A stretch of DNA of 6,585 bases, from NCBI GenBank assembly GCA_023390695.1, contig JAEWCJ010000012.1:1-6585 (forward strand), read 5' to 3'. Below, one piece after another: positions 1-5,811 of this stretch. Every line of letters begins with the position of its first letter. Positions within the stretch are counted from its first letter, which is position 1. Below the pieces are notes generated by a model, which saw nothing but the letters and a program-made list of their open reading frames with translations, was not told the DNA's origin and searched no databases. This stretch comes from Pseudomonadota bacterium (GTDB lineage Bacteria; Pseudomonadota; Alphaproteobacteria; Rhizobiales; Xanthobacteraceae). Position numbers and translations under genes: made by a program.

Positions 1-23
1 TTGACGAAGGGAGGCCTGCTCAT
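1..23 (-). CDS. Possible 5' end of a further downstream gene (partial)
   Basis: An ATG at 23 on the minus strand opens a frame reading MSRPPFV to the window edge, 62 bases after the stop of the last amidohydrolase. The preceding bases, GACGAC and GGAC, give only a weak ribosome binding site. Seven codons are far too few to call a gene or product; it is noted because the operon may continue here. Confidence 0.15.
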
Positions 24-85
24 GTCCGTCGTCTGCCGATGTTGTGGAATCCGGCAAGGATACAGGCGATAGGTTTATCGAGGCA

Positions 86-1096
86 TTAATCGAACGTCAT
101 GTTGAGCAACCTTTCGGCATTGCCAGACCTGATCTTGCGCAGGCTGAGGTCATCGAGGCCCAGCTTGTCCACCACCTCGATGGTCGGCTTGATGGGGCCG
201 AGCGGCGTATCGGTCGCAAAAACGATGCGGTCCGCGCCGAAAAATTCGTATCCGCAGCGCACGCCATGCTGGCCGCCGAACATGGCGGTGTCGGCGTAGA
301 ACTCGTGGAAATAATCAAGATGCGGCCGCTTCAACGAGGGCAGGATCTGCGAGTAATCCTCATCGCTGGTGCGACTGCCGAGCACCTGCAGGCCGGCACC
401 GACCCGGCCGTCGAAATAGGGGATCATGCCGCCGCAATGATGGGTGATGATCTTCATCCTGGGGTGGCGGTCGAACAGCCCGGAGAAGACGAGGCGGGAC
501 ATTGCCACCGACGTGTCATAGGGCCAGCCGAAGCACCACCACATCTCGAAGCGGGATTTCTGTTCCGACGGATAATCCGTCATTGCGGATGTGCGGACGG
601 GATGCAGCCATATCGGCAGGTCATATCCGGCGAGCAGGTCGAAGACCGGCAGGAAGGAAGGGTCATCGAGCGGCTTGCCGGCGATATTCGTGAATATCTG
701 GATGCCGCGAGCGCCCAGCGTATCGATGGCGCGTCTGGCTTCCGTCAGCGAGCCTTCGATATCCGTCAGGCACAAGGCGGCTGCGAAAGCCGGGAAGCGC
801 TGCGGATATTCGCGGCACAGGTCCGCCATCGAATCGTTGGCGATGCGGGCGAGGTGCAGTCCGGCGTCAGGCTTTGCAATGTCCTCGAGCGGCGGATTGG
901 GCAGCGAGATGATCTGCCGGTAATCGCCGAAGCTGTCCATTTCCCGAAAGCGCTCGTCGAGATCGAACAGCTTCCTGATCGAGCGCAGCCGCTTGCCCAG
1001 ATTCTCCAGTTGTGGGGAGACCCTCGTCATCTCCTGGAAGAAGCGGTCGGGATAGATATGACAGAAAATGTCGATCAGTGGGCCGGTTGCGGGCAT
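86..1096 (-). CDS. Divergent amidohydrolase family 2 protein with altered HxH motif
   Basis: Predicted cytoplasmic TIM-barrel enzyme of the Amidohydro_2/ACMSD-like group, 336 residues, full length. The usual N-terminal metal motif HxH reads F-C-H in LIDIFCHIYPDRFF (F11, C12, H13), so the first His is absent. Other active-site positions are recognisable: PIWLHPVRT (H165), IITHHCGGMIPYFDGRVG (H219, H220), and FATDTPLGP (D296). From memory, the DIFxHxxP, HHxGGMIPYFxGR and TDxPLGP combination recurs in a subfamily of uncharacterised amidohydrolases, so the change may be a subfamily trait and not a mutation. A Trp/Phe-rich stretch, FEMWWCFGWPYD (183-194), may line the substrate pocket. The gene begins two bases after the TAXI gene and is the last convincing member of the operon. 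Its sequence differs greatly from the other amidohydrolase here, so recent duplication is unlikely. Substrate and reaction are unknown. Confidence 0.85.
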   Translation of the reverse strand: MPATGPLIDIFCHIYPDRFFQEMTRVSPQLENLGKRLRSIRKLFDLDERFREMDSFGDYRQIISLPNPPLEDIAKPDAGLHLARIANDSMADLCREYPQRFPAFAAALCLTDIEGSLTEARRAIDTLGARGIQIFTNIAGKPLDDPSFLPVFDLLAGYDLPIWLHPVRTSAMTDYPSEQKSRFEMWWCFGWPYDTSVAMSRLVFSGLFDRHPRMKIITHHCGGMIPYFDGRVGAGLQVLGSRTSDEDYSQILPSLKRPHLDYFHEFYADTAMFGGQHGVRCGYEFFGADRIVFATDTPLGPIKPTIEVVDKLGLDDLSLRKIRSGNAERLLNMTFD

Positions 1097-1098
1097 GG

Positions 1099-2058
1099 CT
1101 ATTCGCCCTCCTTGATGCCGCGCTCGCGGTAGAAGGCCAAGGCGCCGTCGTGATAGGGCACGTTCACCTTGTGATGCATCCGCTGCGGGTTGAAATCGCG
1201 GAACAGCGGCAGGGTCTGGCTCAGTGCTTCCTTGTTGTCGGCAATGATCTGCACAATCGATTTCACGCGGGCCGCCGGGAGATCGGCATTGGCCATGATC
1301 GTGTAATCGAAATGCATGAATGTGGTTGGCGTGCGGATGCCGGCGAGGTTCGGTGCGGGATTGACGACCGACAGATACGAGGTCGGAAACAGCTTCTGCA
1401 TGCCGGCGATGGCGGCAGGCGTATTTTCAAGTGGGATAAAGCGGATGCCGCCGGTGGCCGCGTCCGCCTCGGCGACCTTGCCGGAGCCCGGAGCGAATAG
1501 CGTGACATCGACCCGCCCGGCGATGAACTCGTCGACGCCGCGCACCAGATTGGGCACCAGCACGGTTTTCACGTCGGCCGGCGTCAGGCCGCCGGAAGCC
1601 AGCATGGCGTCGGCGATCACACGCAGCACTTCCTGGCTGGTGAAGCCATAAGCGATCGTCTTGCCCTTCATGTCCTTCACCGACTGGATCGGTGAGTCAT
1701 TGCGCACGAAAAAGCCGACGCGGAAAGGAAACAGGATCGCGAGCGTGCGCAGCTTCGGGTTGGGCCGTTTGTCGAAAATGCCGGTGCCGTTATAGGCCTC
1801 CAGCAATTCCAGCGTATTGCTGAAGCCGACATCGACCTCTCCGGAATTGACGAGGGCGAGGGCGGCGCCGGTGCCGCTCGAGGGCTGCACGCGGGTCTGG
1901 ATGCCGCCTTTCTCGGTCAGCACCTTGGCGACGGCGGCGCCGATCGCGTAGGTTGCCGTGCCTTGCGGCGATGTGCTCAGGCCGAGCGGCTGTGCCTGCG
2001 TAGTGGTCGCGATGGCGAGCGTGGCCGCGAACGCGGCTGCGGCAGCGAAGAAACGCAT
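1099..2058 (-). CDS. TAXI-family (TRAP-associated) periplasmic solute-binding protein
   Basis: Secreted binding protein that would capture a small, probably acidic, solute in the periplasm. The 319 residues fit the TAXI family. A signal peptide is clear: MRFF, then an Ala-rich hydrophobic stretch, with likely cleavage after TTTQA (A22|Q23). The mature start LSTSPQGTATYAIGAAVAK (27-45) matches the family's G-x-x-x-G-T-Y-x-x-G block; VNSGEVDVGFSN (70-81) and the late VPYHDGALAFYRERGI (300-315) are TAXI hallmarks. There is no lipobox Cys. TAXI receptors normally serve TRAP transporters with a fused DctQM membrane subunit, but none is present here; the neighbours are ABC permeases and ATPases. 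It may therefore serve the ABC importer, or a TRAP permease outside the window. NMT1/SsuA-type ABC receptors share the fold and are the main alternative label. The stop lies two bases before the next gene. Confidence 0.88.
   Translation of the reverse strand: MRFFAAAAAFAATLAIATTTQAQPLGLSTSPQGTATYAIGAAVAKVLTEKGGIQTRVQPSSGTGAALALVNSGEVDVGFSNTLELLEAYNGTGIFDKRPNPKLRTLAILFPFRVGFFVRNDSPIQSVKDMKGKTIAYGFTSQEVLRVIADAMLASGGLTPADVKTVLVPNLVRGVDEFIAGRVDVTLFAPGSGKVAEADAATGGIRFIPLENTPAAIAGMQKLFPTSYLSVVNPAPNLAGIRTPTTFMHFDYTIMANADLPAARVKSIVQIIADNKEALSQTLPLFRDFNPQRMHHKVNVPYHDGALAFYRERGIKEGE
1106..1113 (-). promoter_or_regulatory. Ribosome binding site of the last amidohydrolase
   Basis: AAGGAGGG, a near-perfect Shine-Dalgarno sequence, lies inside the last codons of the TAXI gene and about nine bases before ATG 1096. 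It fixes this start and suggests coupled translation with the receptor gene. Confidence 0.75.
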
Positions 2059-2064
2059 GGGTCG

Positions 2065-2071
2065 TCCTCCC
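2065..2071 (-). promoter_or_regulatory. Ribosome binding site of the TAXI receptor gene
   Basis: GGGAGGA lies six bases before ATG 2058, in the 15-base gap after the amidohydrolase stop. It is a strong site, in keeping with the high expression a periplasmic receptor needs. Confidence 0.75.
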
Positions 2072-2073
2072 GA

Positions 2074-3072
2074 TCAGACGATGTTGAAGAGTTTTGCTGC
2101 ATTGAGCGTTGTCAGTTTGTTTTTGTCCGCGTCCGACAGACGTGGATGGCTTGCAATGAATTGCGCCGGGCGTGCCTCGCCGACCGGATAGTCGGAGCCC
2201 ATCATCACGCGGTCGCTGCCGACCTTGGCAACGAGCTGCTCCAGGGTGTCCGCATCGTAGACGCAGGTGTCGTAGAACAGCATGCGCAGATAGTCGTCCG
2301 GCGATTTCGTCATGTTGACGCGCGTGGACGGCTTTTCGAGATAGTTGCGCGCAATGCGGCCCATGTAAAAGGGCATGTAGCCGCCACCATGTGAAATGCA
2401 GATTTTCAGCTTCGGATAGGCGTCCAGAATACCCTCATACATCAACGAAGCCACGGCCATCGCTTCCTCAAAGGACTGGCCGATGCTGTTCCAGAGGAAG
2501 TGTTTTTTGAATCGGTCCTCGGCGTTACCGGCAGGATGGATGAAGACAACGGCGCCAAGTTTCTCCGCTTTCGCCCAGAACGGTCGCAGGCTTTTGTCGC
2601 CGATCTCGGTCTCTCGTACGCGGGTTGAGATAGTGGCGCCGCTGAAGCCAAGTTCGCCCATGCAGCGGGTCAGTTCCTGAACCGCCAGGCCGGGCGCCTG
2701 CAGGGGGATGCTGCAAAGGCCTTTGAAGCGGTCGGGATGCGCCGCGACCATGGCGGCGATGCGGTCGTTCGATTGTCGGTCGAGTGCCAGCGCGGCCTGC
2801 GGCTCCGCCCAATACGTGCATTGGTGCACAAGGCTGGCCGAGAGCACCTGTATATCGATGCCCATCGCATCCATCGCCTTGAGGCGCTCGTCGGCGTCCG
2901 CCATGCGGGCGATAACGCTGTCGCTGCGTTCCTTCGCTTTCTGTCGTGCCTCCTCGCTCAGATCCGGATCGTGGCTCGACTGTGCGAATACGCTCCAGCG
3001 CGCGGTCTGCGCGTAGACCTCGGGTACGACGACATGTGCGTGGACATCGATGATGGGCGTCCGCGTGCTCAT
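2074..3072 (-). CDS. Amidohydrolase family 2 protein (ACMSD-like metal-dependent decarboxylase/hydrolase)
   Basis: Predicted cytoplasmic TIM-barrel enzyme of the Amidohydro_2 group, which includes ACMSD, gamma-resorcylate decarboxylase and lactone hydrolases. From ATG 3072 it has 332 residues, typical of the group. The metal-site residues are complete: the HxH motif in IIDVHAHVV (H11, H13), the His in VVFIHPAGN (H179), the His in CISHGGGYMPFYMGR (H228), and the Asp in MMGSDYPVGE (D294). The motif MMGSDYPVG and the SHGGGxxPFxxGR segment favour the ACMSD-like branch that decarboxylates or hydrolyses small, often aromatic or semialdehyde, carboxylates. The gene starts 4 bases after livM and ends 15 bases before the TAXI gene, so it is probably co-expressed with the importer and may act on the imported compound. 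The exact substrate, and whether it decarboxylates or hydrolyses, cannot be read from sequence. Confidence 0.88.
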   Translation of the reverse strand: MSTRTPIIDVHAHVVVPEVYAQTARWSVFAQSSHDPDLSEEARQKAKERSDSVIARMADADERLKAMDAMGIDIQVLSASLVHQCTYWAEPQAALALDRQSNDRIAAMVAAHPDRFKGLCSIPLQAPGLAVQELTRCMGELGFSGATISTRVRETEIGDKSLRPFWAKAEKLGAVVFIHPAGNAEDRFKKHFLWNSIGQSFEEAMAVASLMYEGILDAYPKLKICISHGGGYMPFYMGRIARNYLEKPSTRVNMTKSPDDYLRMLFYDTCVYDADTLEQLVAKVGSDRVMMGSDYPVGEARPAQFIASHPRLSDADKNKLTTLNAAKLFNIV

Positions 3073-3076
3073 GTCA

Positions 3077-4093
3077 CTATTCCTTGCGATATTCGACACG
3101 TCGCGCCAGCGGGAAGAGCTGCCAGCCGAAACGGTCGGCGACATAGCCCCAAATGCCCTTCGGGGCCTTCAGCATCACCGCGATGGCGACGACGCCAAGC
3201 ATGAGAAGATAGAGCGCTCCGAGATCGGCCAGCGTTTCGCGCAGCAGGAAGAAGACGATGGTGCCGATGATCGGACCTTCCAGGCGGCCGACGCCGCCGA
3301 TCACCACGATGAAGATGACAAAGGCGGTCCACTCGTTGACGCTGAACGCCGTGTCCGGGGAAATCCGCAGCTTTTGCAGGAAGATCAGTGCCCCGACCAT
3401 CGCCGTGCCGGCGGCGGTGATGACGTAGACCACAAGCTTTGTACGAATGACATTGACGCCGTTCGACAAAGCGGCCGTCTCATTGTCGCGGATGGCGGTG
3501 AGGGCGAGGCCATAGCGCGAGCGCAGCAGTATCACGATCAGTCCGAGAATAACGACCAGAAGCGCCAGTGCGATCCAGTAGATCATGAATTCGCGCATCT
3601 GCCGCGTCTCTGCGATGGCGGTGATGGTCGATACGGGCAGGGAAATGCCGGAGCCGCCGCCGAGCGGCCCGATCTGCGCGGCCAGCAGGCGGAAGACCTC
3701 TGCCACCACCCAGGTGCCGATGGCGAAATAGTGCCCGCGCAGGCGGAAGATCAGGAGGGCCACCGGAATGGCGATGACGGCGGAGACAAGGCCTGCAATC
3801 GGAATGGTCCAGACCGGATTGATGCCGGCAAAGATCGCAAGTCCGAAGAGAATATAGGCGCCGAGCCCGACATAGGCCTGCTGGCCGACCGAGACGAGCC
3901 CGGCATAACCGGCGAGCAGGTTCCAGAGGCTGGCCAGCGCAACATAGGTGAAGATTTCCGCCAGCAAGCGCAGGTCCGAACGCTCCGCCCAGTAGGGTGC
4001 CGCCGCAAGCGCGACGAACAGCAGCGTGAAGCCCGCGACGCCGATCTGGCTCGAGCGGGTGGAATGCGCGACCCTGATGTCCGTCGTGCTCAT
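3077..4093 (-). CDS. livM: Branched-chain amino acid-type ABC transporter permease (LivM-like)
   Basis: Second inner-membrane permease of the importer, 338 residues, within the usual LivM range. Family blocks appear in order: NLLAGYAGLVSVGQQAYVG (58-76), the coupling loop SRYGLALTAIRDNETAA (192-208), and IGGVGRLEGPIIGT (265-278), followed by the ending APKGIWG (310-316). A hydrophilic N-terminus of about 18 residues precedes the first membrane segment. The start ATG at 4093 has AAGG (4104-4101) seven bases upstream and overlaps the LivH stop, so translation is probably coupled. The same frame stays open upstream to 5026, but that extension runs antisense-like across livH and is not coding. 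The protein ends in a basic tail, RRVEYRKE. The transported solute is not evident. Confidence 0.92.
   Translation of the reverse strand: MSTTDIRVAHSTRSSQIGVAGFTLLFVALAAAPYWAERSDLRLLAEIFTYVALASLWNLLAGYAGLVSVGQQAYVGLGAYILFGLAIFAGINPVWTIPIAGLVSAVIAIPVALLIFRLRGHYFAIGTWVVAEVFRLLAAQIGPLGGGSGISLPVSTITAIAETRQMREFMIYWIALALLVVILGLIVILLRSRYGLALTAIRDNETAALSNGVNVIRTKLVVYVITAAGTAMVGALIFLQKLRISPDTAFSVNEWTAFVIFIVVIGGVGRLEGPIIGTIVFFLLRETLADLGALYLLMLGVVAIAVMLKAPKGIWGYVADRFGWQLFPLARRVEYRKE
3080..3085 (-). promoter_or_regulatory. Ribosome binding site deciding the start of the 3072 amidohydrolase
   Basis: AAGGAA on the minus strand lies seven bases before ATG 3072 and inside the last codons of livM. It supports ATG 3072 over the in-frame ATG at 3144, which would add 24 residues unlike any family N-terminus and overlap livM by 68 bases. 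Confidence 0.75.
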
Positions 4094-4956
4094 CACTGCA
4101 CCTTCGGAAACAGGCCCTGCGGCCGGACCGCAAGGATGAAGAGAAACACGAGATGGCCTGCGAGCAATTGCCAGCCGGGATCGATCTTGGCGCCGATCGC
4201 CTGCGAGACGCCGAGGATGATGCCGCCGGCCAGCGTGCCCCACATCGAGCCGAGGCCGCCGATGATCACCGCCTCGAAGCCGAATATCAGGCGAGCAGGC
4301 CCGATGGACGGATCGAAATTGGCGCGCACGGCGAGCAGTACGCCCGCAATCGCGACAATGGCTAGCGACAGCGCCATGGCGAGGCCGAAGATGTGGCGGT
4401 TGTCGAGGCCCATGAGCTGCGATACCGGCTGGTCGTCGGAGGTGGCGCGGAAGGCGCGGCCCATCGCCGTGCGGTAGAACACCATCTGCATCAGCGCGAT
4501 CACGACGACGGCCATCACGAATTGTGCCAGCGGCAAGATACCGAGCGACACGCCGGGCAGCACCTCGATGCTGGCAGTCTCGATGGGACCGGCATTCAGC
4601 TTGCGGCTGTCGGCGGTGAAAATTTCCAGGAGCGCATTCTGGATGATGATGGAGAGGCCGAACGTCACCAGCAGCGGCGGCAGGAGATCGTCGCCGAGCG
4701 TGCGATTGAGGATCGTGCGCTGAAGCACATAGCCGATGACCGCCATGATCGGGACAACGAACAGCAGCGAGATCAGCGGGTTGACGCCGAGCGTTTCCAC
4801 GACCACCAGCGCAATATAGGCCGCGAGCACGATCAGATCGCCATGCGCGATGTTGACGAGGCGCATCACTCCGAAAATGAGCGAGAGCCCGGCGGCGAAC
4901 ATGGCATAGAGCCCGCCGATCAGGATCCCTTGCACGATGGTGTTGACCCACTCCAC
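4093..4956 (-). CDS. livH: Branched-chain amino acid-type ABC transporter permease (LivH-like)
   Basis: Inner-membrane permease that would form the translocation channel with the LivM-like protein. From GTG 4956 it has 287 residues, a normal LivH length. The N-terminal block GLYAMFAAGLSLIFGV, followed by RLVNIAHGDL (about 15-41), is a LivH hallmark. The cytoplasmic coupling loop YRTAMGRAFRATSDD (about 161-175) contacts the ATPases in this family. FEAVIIGGLGSMWGTLAGG (about 227-245) and the ending RPQGLFPK are also typical. Most of the rest is hydrophobic, consistent with about eight membrane segments. Two in-frame upstream ATGs (5004, giving 303 residues, and 4983, giving 296) would add MAGTSPAMTKKKTRFR, which is mostly repeat-derived and lacks a ribosome binding site. 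Relatives generally begin close to the (M)EWxNTxVQG found right after the GTG. The stop overlaps the LivM start by one base (TGATG). Confidence 0.9.
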   Translation of the reverse strand: MEWVNTIVQGILIGGLYAMFAAGLSLIFGVMRLVNIAHGDLIVLAAYIALVVVETLGVNPLISLLFVVPIMAVIGYVLQRTILNRTLGDDLLPPLLVTFGLSIIIQNALLEIFTADSRKLNAGPIETASIEVLPGVSLGILPLAQFVMAVVVIALMQMVFYRTAMGRAFRATSDDQPVSQLMGLDNRHIFGLAMALSLAIVAIAGVLLAVRANFDPSIGPARLIFGFEAVIIGGLGSMWGTLAGGIILGVSQAIGAKIDPGWQLLAGHLVFLFILAVRPQGLFPKVQ

Positions 4957-4962
4957 GCGAAA

Positions 4963-4966
4963 CCTC
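4963..4966 (-). promoter_or_regulatory. Ribosome binding site deciding the livH start (GTG 4956)
   Basis: Reading the minus strand, GAGG is followed by six bases (TTTCGC) and then GTG at 4956. The two upstream ATG codons in the same frame (5004 and 4983) lie in the palindromic repeat, are preceded by AGCGGG and CCCGGCC respectively, and have no Shine-Dalgarno sequence. This favours the GTG start. Confidence 0.6.
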
Positions 4967-4974
4967 GTCTTTTT

Positions 4975-5067
4975 CTTCGTCATGGCCGGGCTTGTCCCGG
5001 CCATCCCGCTTATGAACGCACTGCACTCCTTGTCGGGATGCGCGGGTCAGGCCCGCGTATGACGAAG
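4975..5067. repeat. Compound palindromic repeat between livF and livH (Rhizobiales REP-like element)
   Basis: This 93-base block fills most of the gap between the ATPase and permease genes. Its ends are a perfect 9-base inverted repeat, cttcgtcat (4975-4983) and atgacgaag (5059-5067). Inside are a perfect 9-base hairpin, atggccggg/cccggccat with loop cttgt (4982-5004), and a second hairpin, atgcgcggg/cccgcgtat with loop tcagg (5038-5060, one G-T pair). A further complementary pair, catcccg (5002-5008) and cgggatg (5034-5040), allows alternative folds. Translated, the block gives MAGTSPAMT in one frame and DKPGHDE in another, peptides I know from over-called ORFs in Rhizobiales genomes. In the transcript it could form stable hairpins that protect or separate the two halves of the operon; that role is inferred. 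The copy number elsewhere in the genome cannot be seen here. Confidence 0.8.
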
Positions 5068-5094
5068 GAGAATCTGAATTGTCTCATCACGCAT

Positions 5095-5811
5095 TCACAC
5101 TCCGAAATAGGCGGCCGACACCGCCTCGCGCGTGACTTCGCCGGACTTGCCCTGCAGGACGACGCGGCCTTCCTGCAGGCAATAGACATGGTCGGCGGCC
5201 TTCAGCGCCTGCGCCACGTCCTGCTCCACGACGATGAGGGTGATGCCGGCGGCGGCGATCTGCGGCAGCCGCGCATAGATATCGCGCACGATAATGGGCG
5301 CGAGACCGAGGCTGATCTCGTCGCACATCATCAATTTGGGATTGGACATCAGTGCGCGGCCGATCGCGCACATCTGCTGCTGGCCGCCGGAGAGCGAGGT
5401 GGCAGGGGCATTGCGGCGCTCCGCCAGCACCGGGAAAAGGTCGTAAATAGCGGCGAGCGACCACGGCCCTTTACGCCCCATCTGGCCGCCGATCGTCAGG
5501 TTTTCCTCGACCGAGAGCGAGGGAAACAGGCGCCGGCCTTCCGGCACCAGCGCGATGCCGCGCTTGGCGACGTCATGGGCCGGTTTGTCGCCAATAGGCT
5601 CGCCGTCAAGGATGATGGAATCGCGCTTGCCGGGCATCAGTCCGGCGATGCATTTCAGCAGCGTGCTCTTGCCGGCGCCATTCGCGCCGACGAAAGACAC
5701 GACGGAATTCCGCGGAACAGACAGAGAGACTCCGAAGAGGGCCTGGAAATCGCCGTAGAAGGCGTCGAGCAAGCGGATTTCCAGCAGCGCTGCCGGCATT
5801 GCTTCAGGCAT
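5095..5811 (-). CDS. livF: Branched-chain amino acid-type ABC transporter ATP-binding protein (LivF-like)
   Basis: Second cytoplasmic ATPase of the importer, 238 residues, the normal LivF size. Walker A is GANGAGKST (residues 42-50). The family hallmark VPEGRRLFPSLSVEENL covers about 89-105. The signature LSGGQQQM (140-147) is intact, and Walker B is LMMCDEISLGLAP (D164, E165), with Ile where most relatives have Pro after the Glu. The switch position reads VVEQDV (Q197), which is normal for LivF because this family commonly has Gln rather than His there. The intact signature here contrasts with the degenerate one in the LivG-like partner. The start ATG at 5811 overlaps the end of the preceding gene (ATGCCTGA), suggesting translational coupling. 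ATG at 5799 is possible, and neither start has a strong Shine-Dalgarno sequence. The substrate cannot be read from this subunit. Confidence 0.92.
   Translation of the reverse strand: MPEAMPAALLEIRLLDAFYGDFQALFGVSLSVPRNSVVSFVGANGAGKSTLLKCIAGLMPGKRDSIILDGEPIGDKPAHDVAKRGIALVPEGRRLFPSLSVEENLTIGGQMGRKGPWSLAAIYDLFPVLAERRNAPATSLSGGQQQMCAIGRALMSNPKLMMCDEISLGLAPIIVRDIYARLPQIAAAGITLIVVEQDVAQALKAADHVYCLQEGRVVLQGKSGEVTREAVSAAYFGV

Noticed and set aside
67..80. Inverted repeat cgata-ggtt-tatcg just downstream of the last amidohydrolase, as a terminator
   Set aside because: The stem is only 5 base pairs, mostly A-T, with no T tract after it in the direction of transcription; it is too weak to call a terminator.
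44..1132. Plus-strand open frame (362 codons) opposite the last amidohydrolase
   Set aside because: The minus-strand frame carries recognisable active-site motifs and a near-perfect ribosome binding site; the plus frame has neither.
3073..3144. 24-residue N-terminal extension of the amidohydrolase starting at ATG 3144
   Set aside because: It overlaps the livM coding end and resembles no family N-terminus, whereas ATG 3072 has AAGGAA at ideal spacing directly before the conserved IIDVHAH start.
3050..4477. Long plus-strand open frame (475 codons) opposite livM and livH
   Set aside because: It is antisense to two clear permease genes. Its translation is rich in charged low-complexity residues (Asp, Arg, Gly, His, Gln) with no recognisable domain, as expected from the reverse of GC-biased coding sequence.
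3077..5026. Minus-strand open frame of 649 codons as a fused protein
   Set aside because: Only the last 338 codons (from ATG 4093) are LivM. The rest is an out-of-frame reading of livH and the repeat, while livH has its own clear frame.
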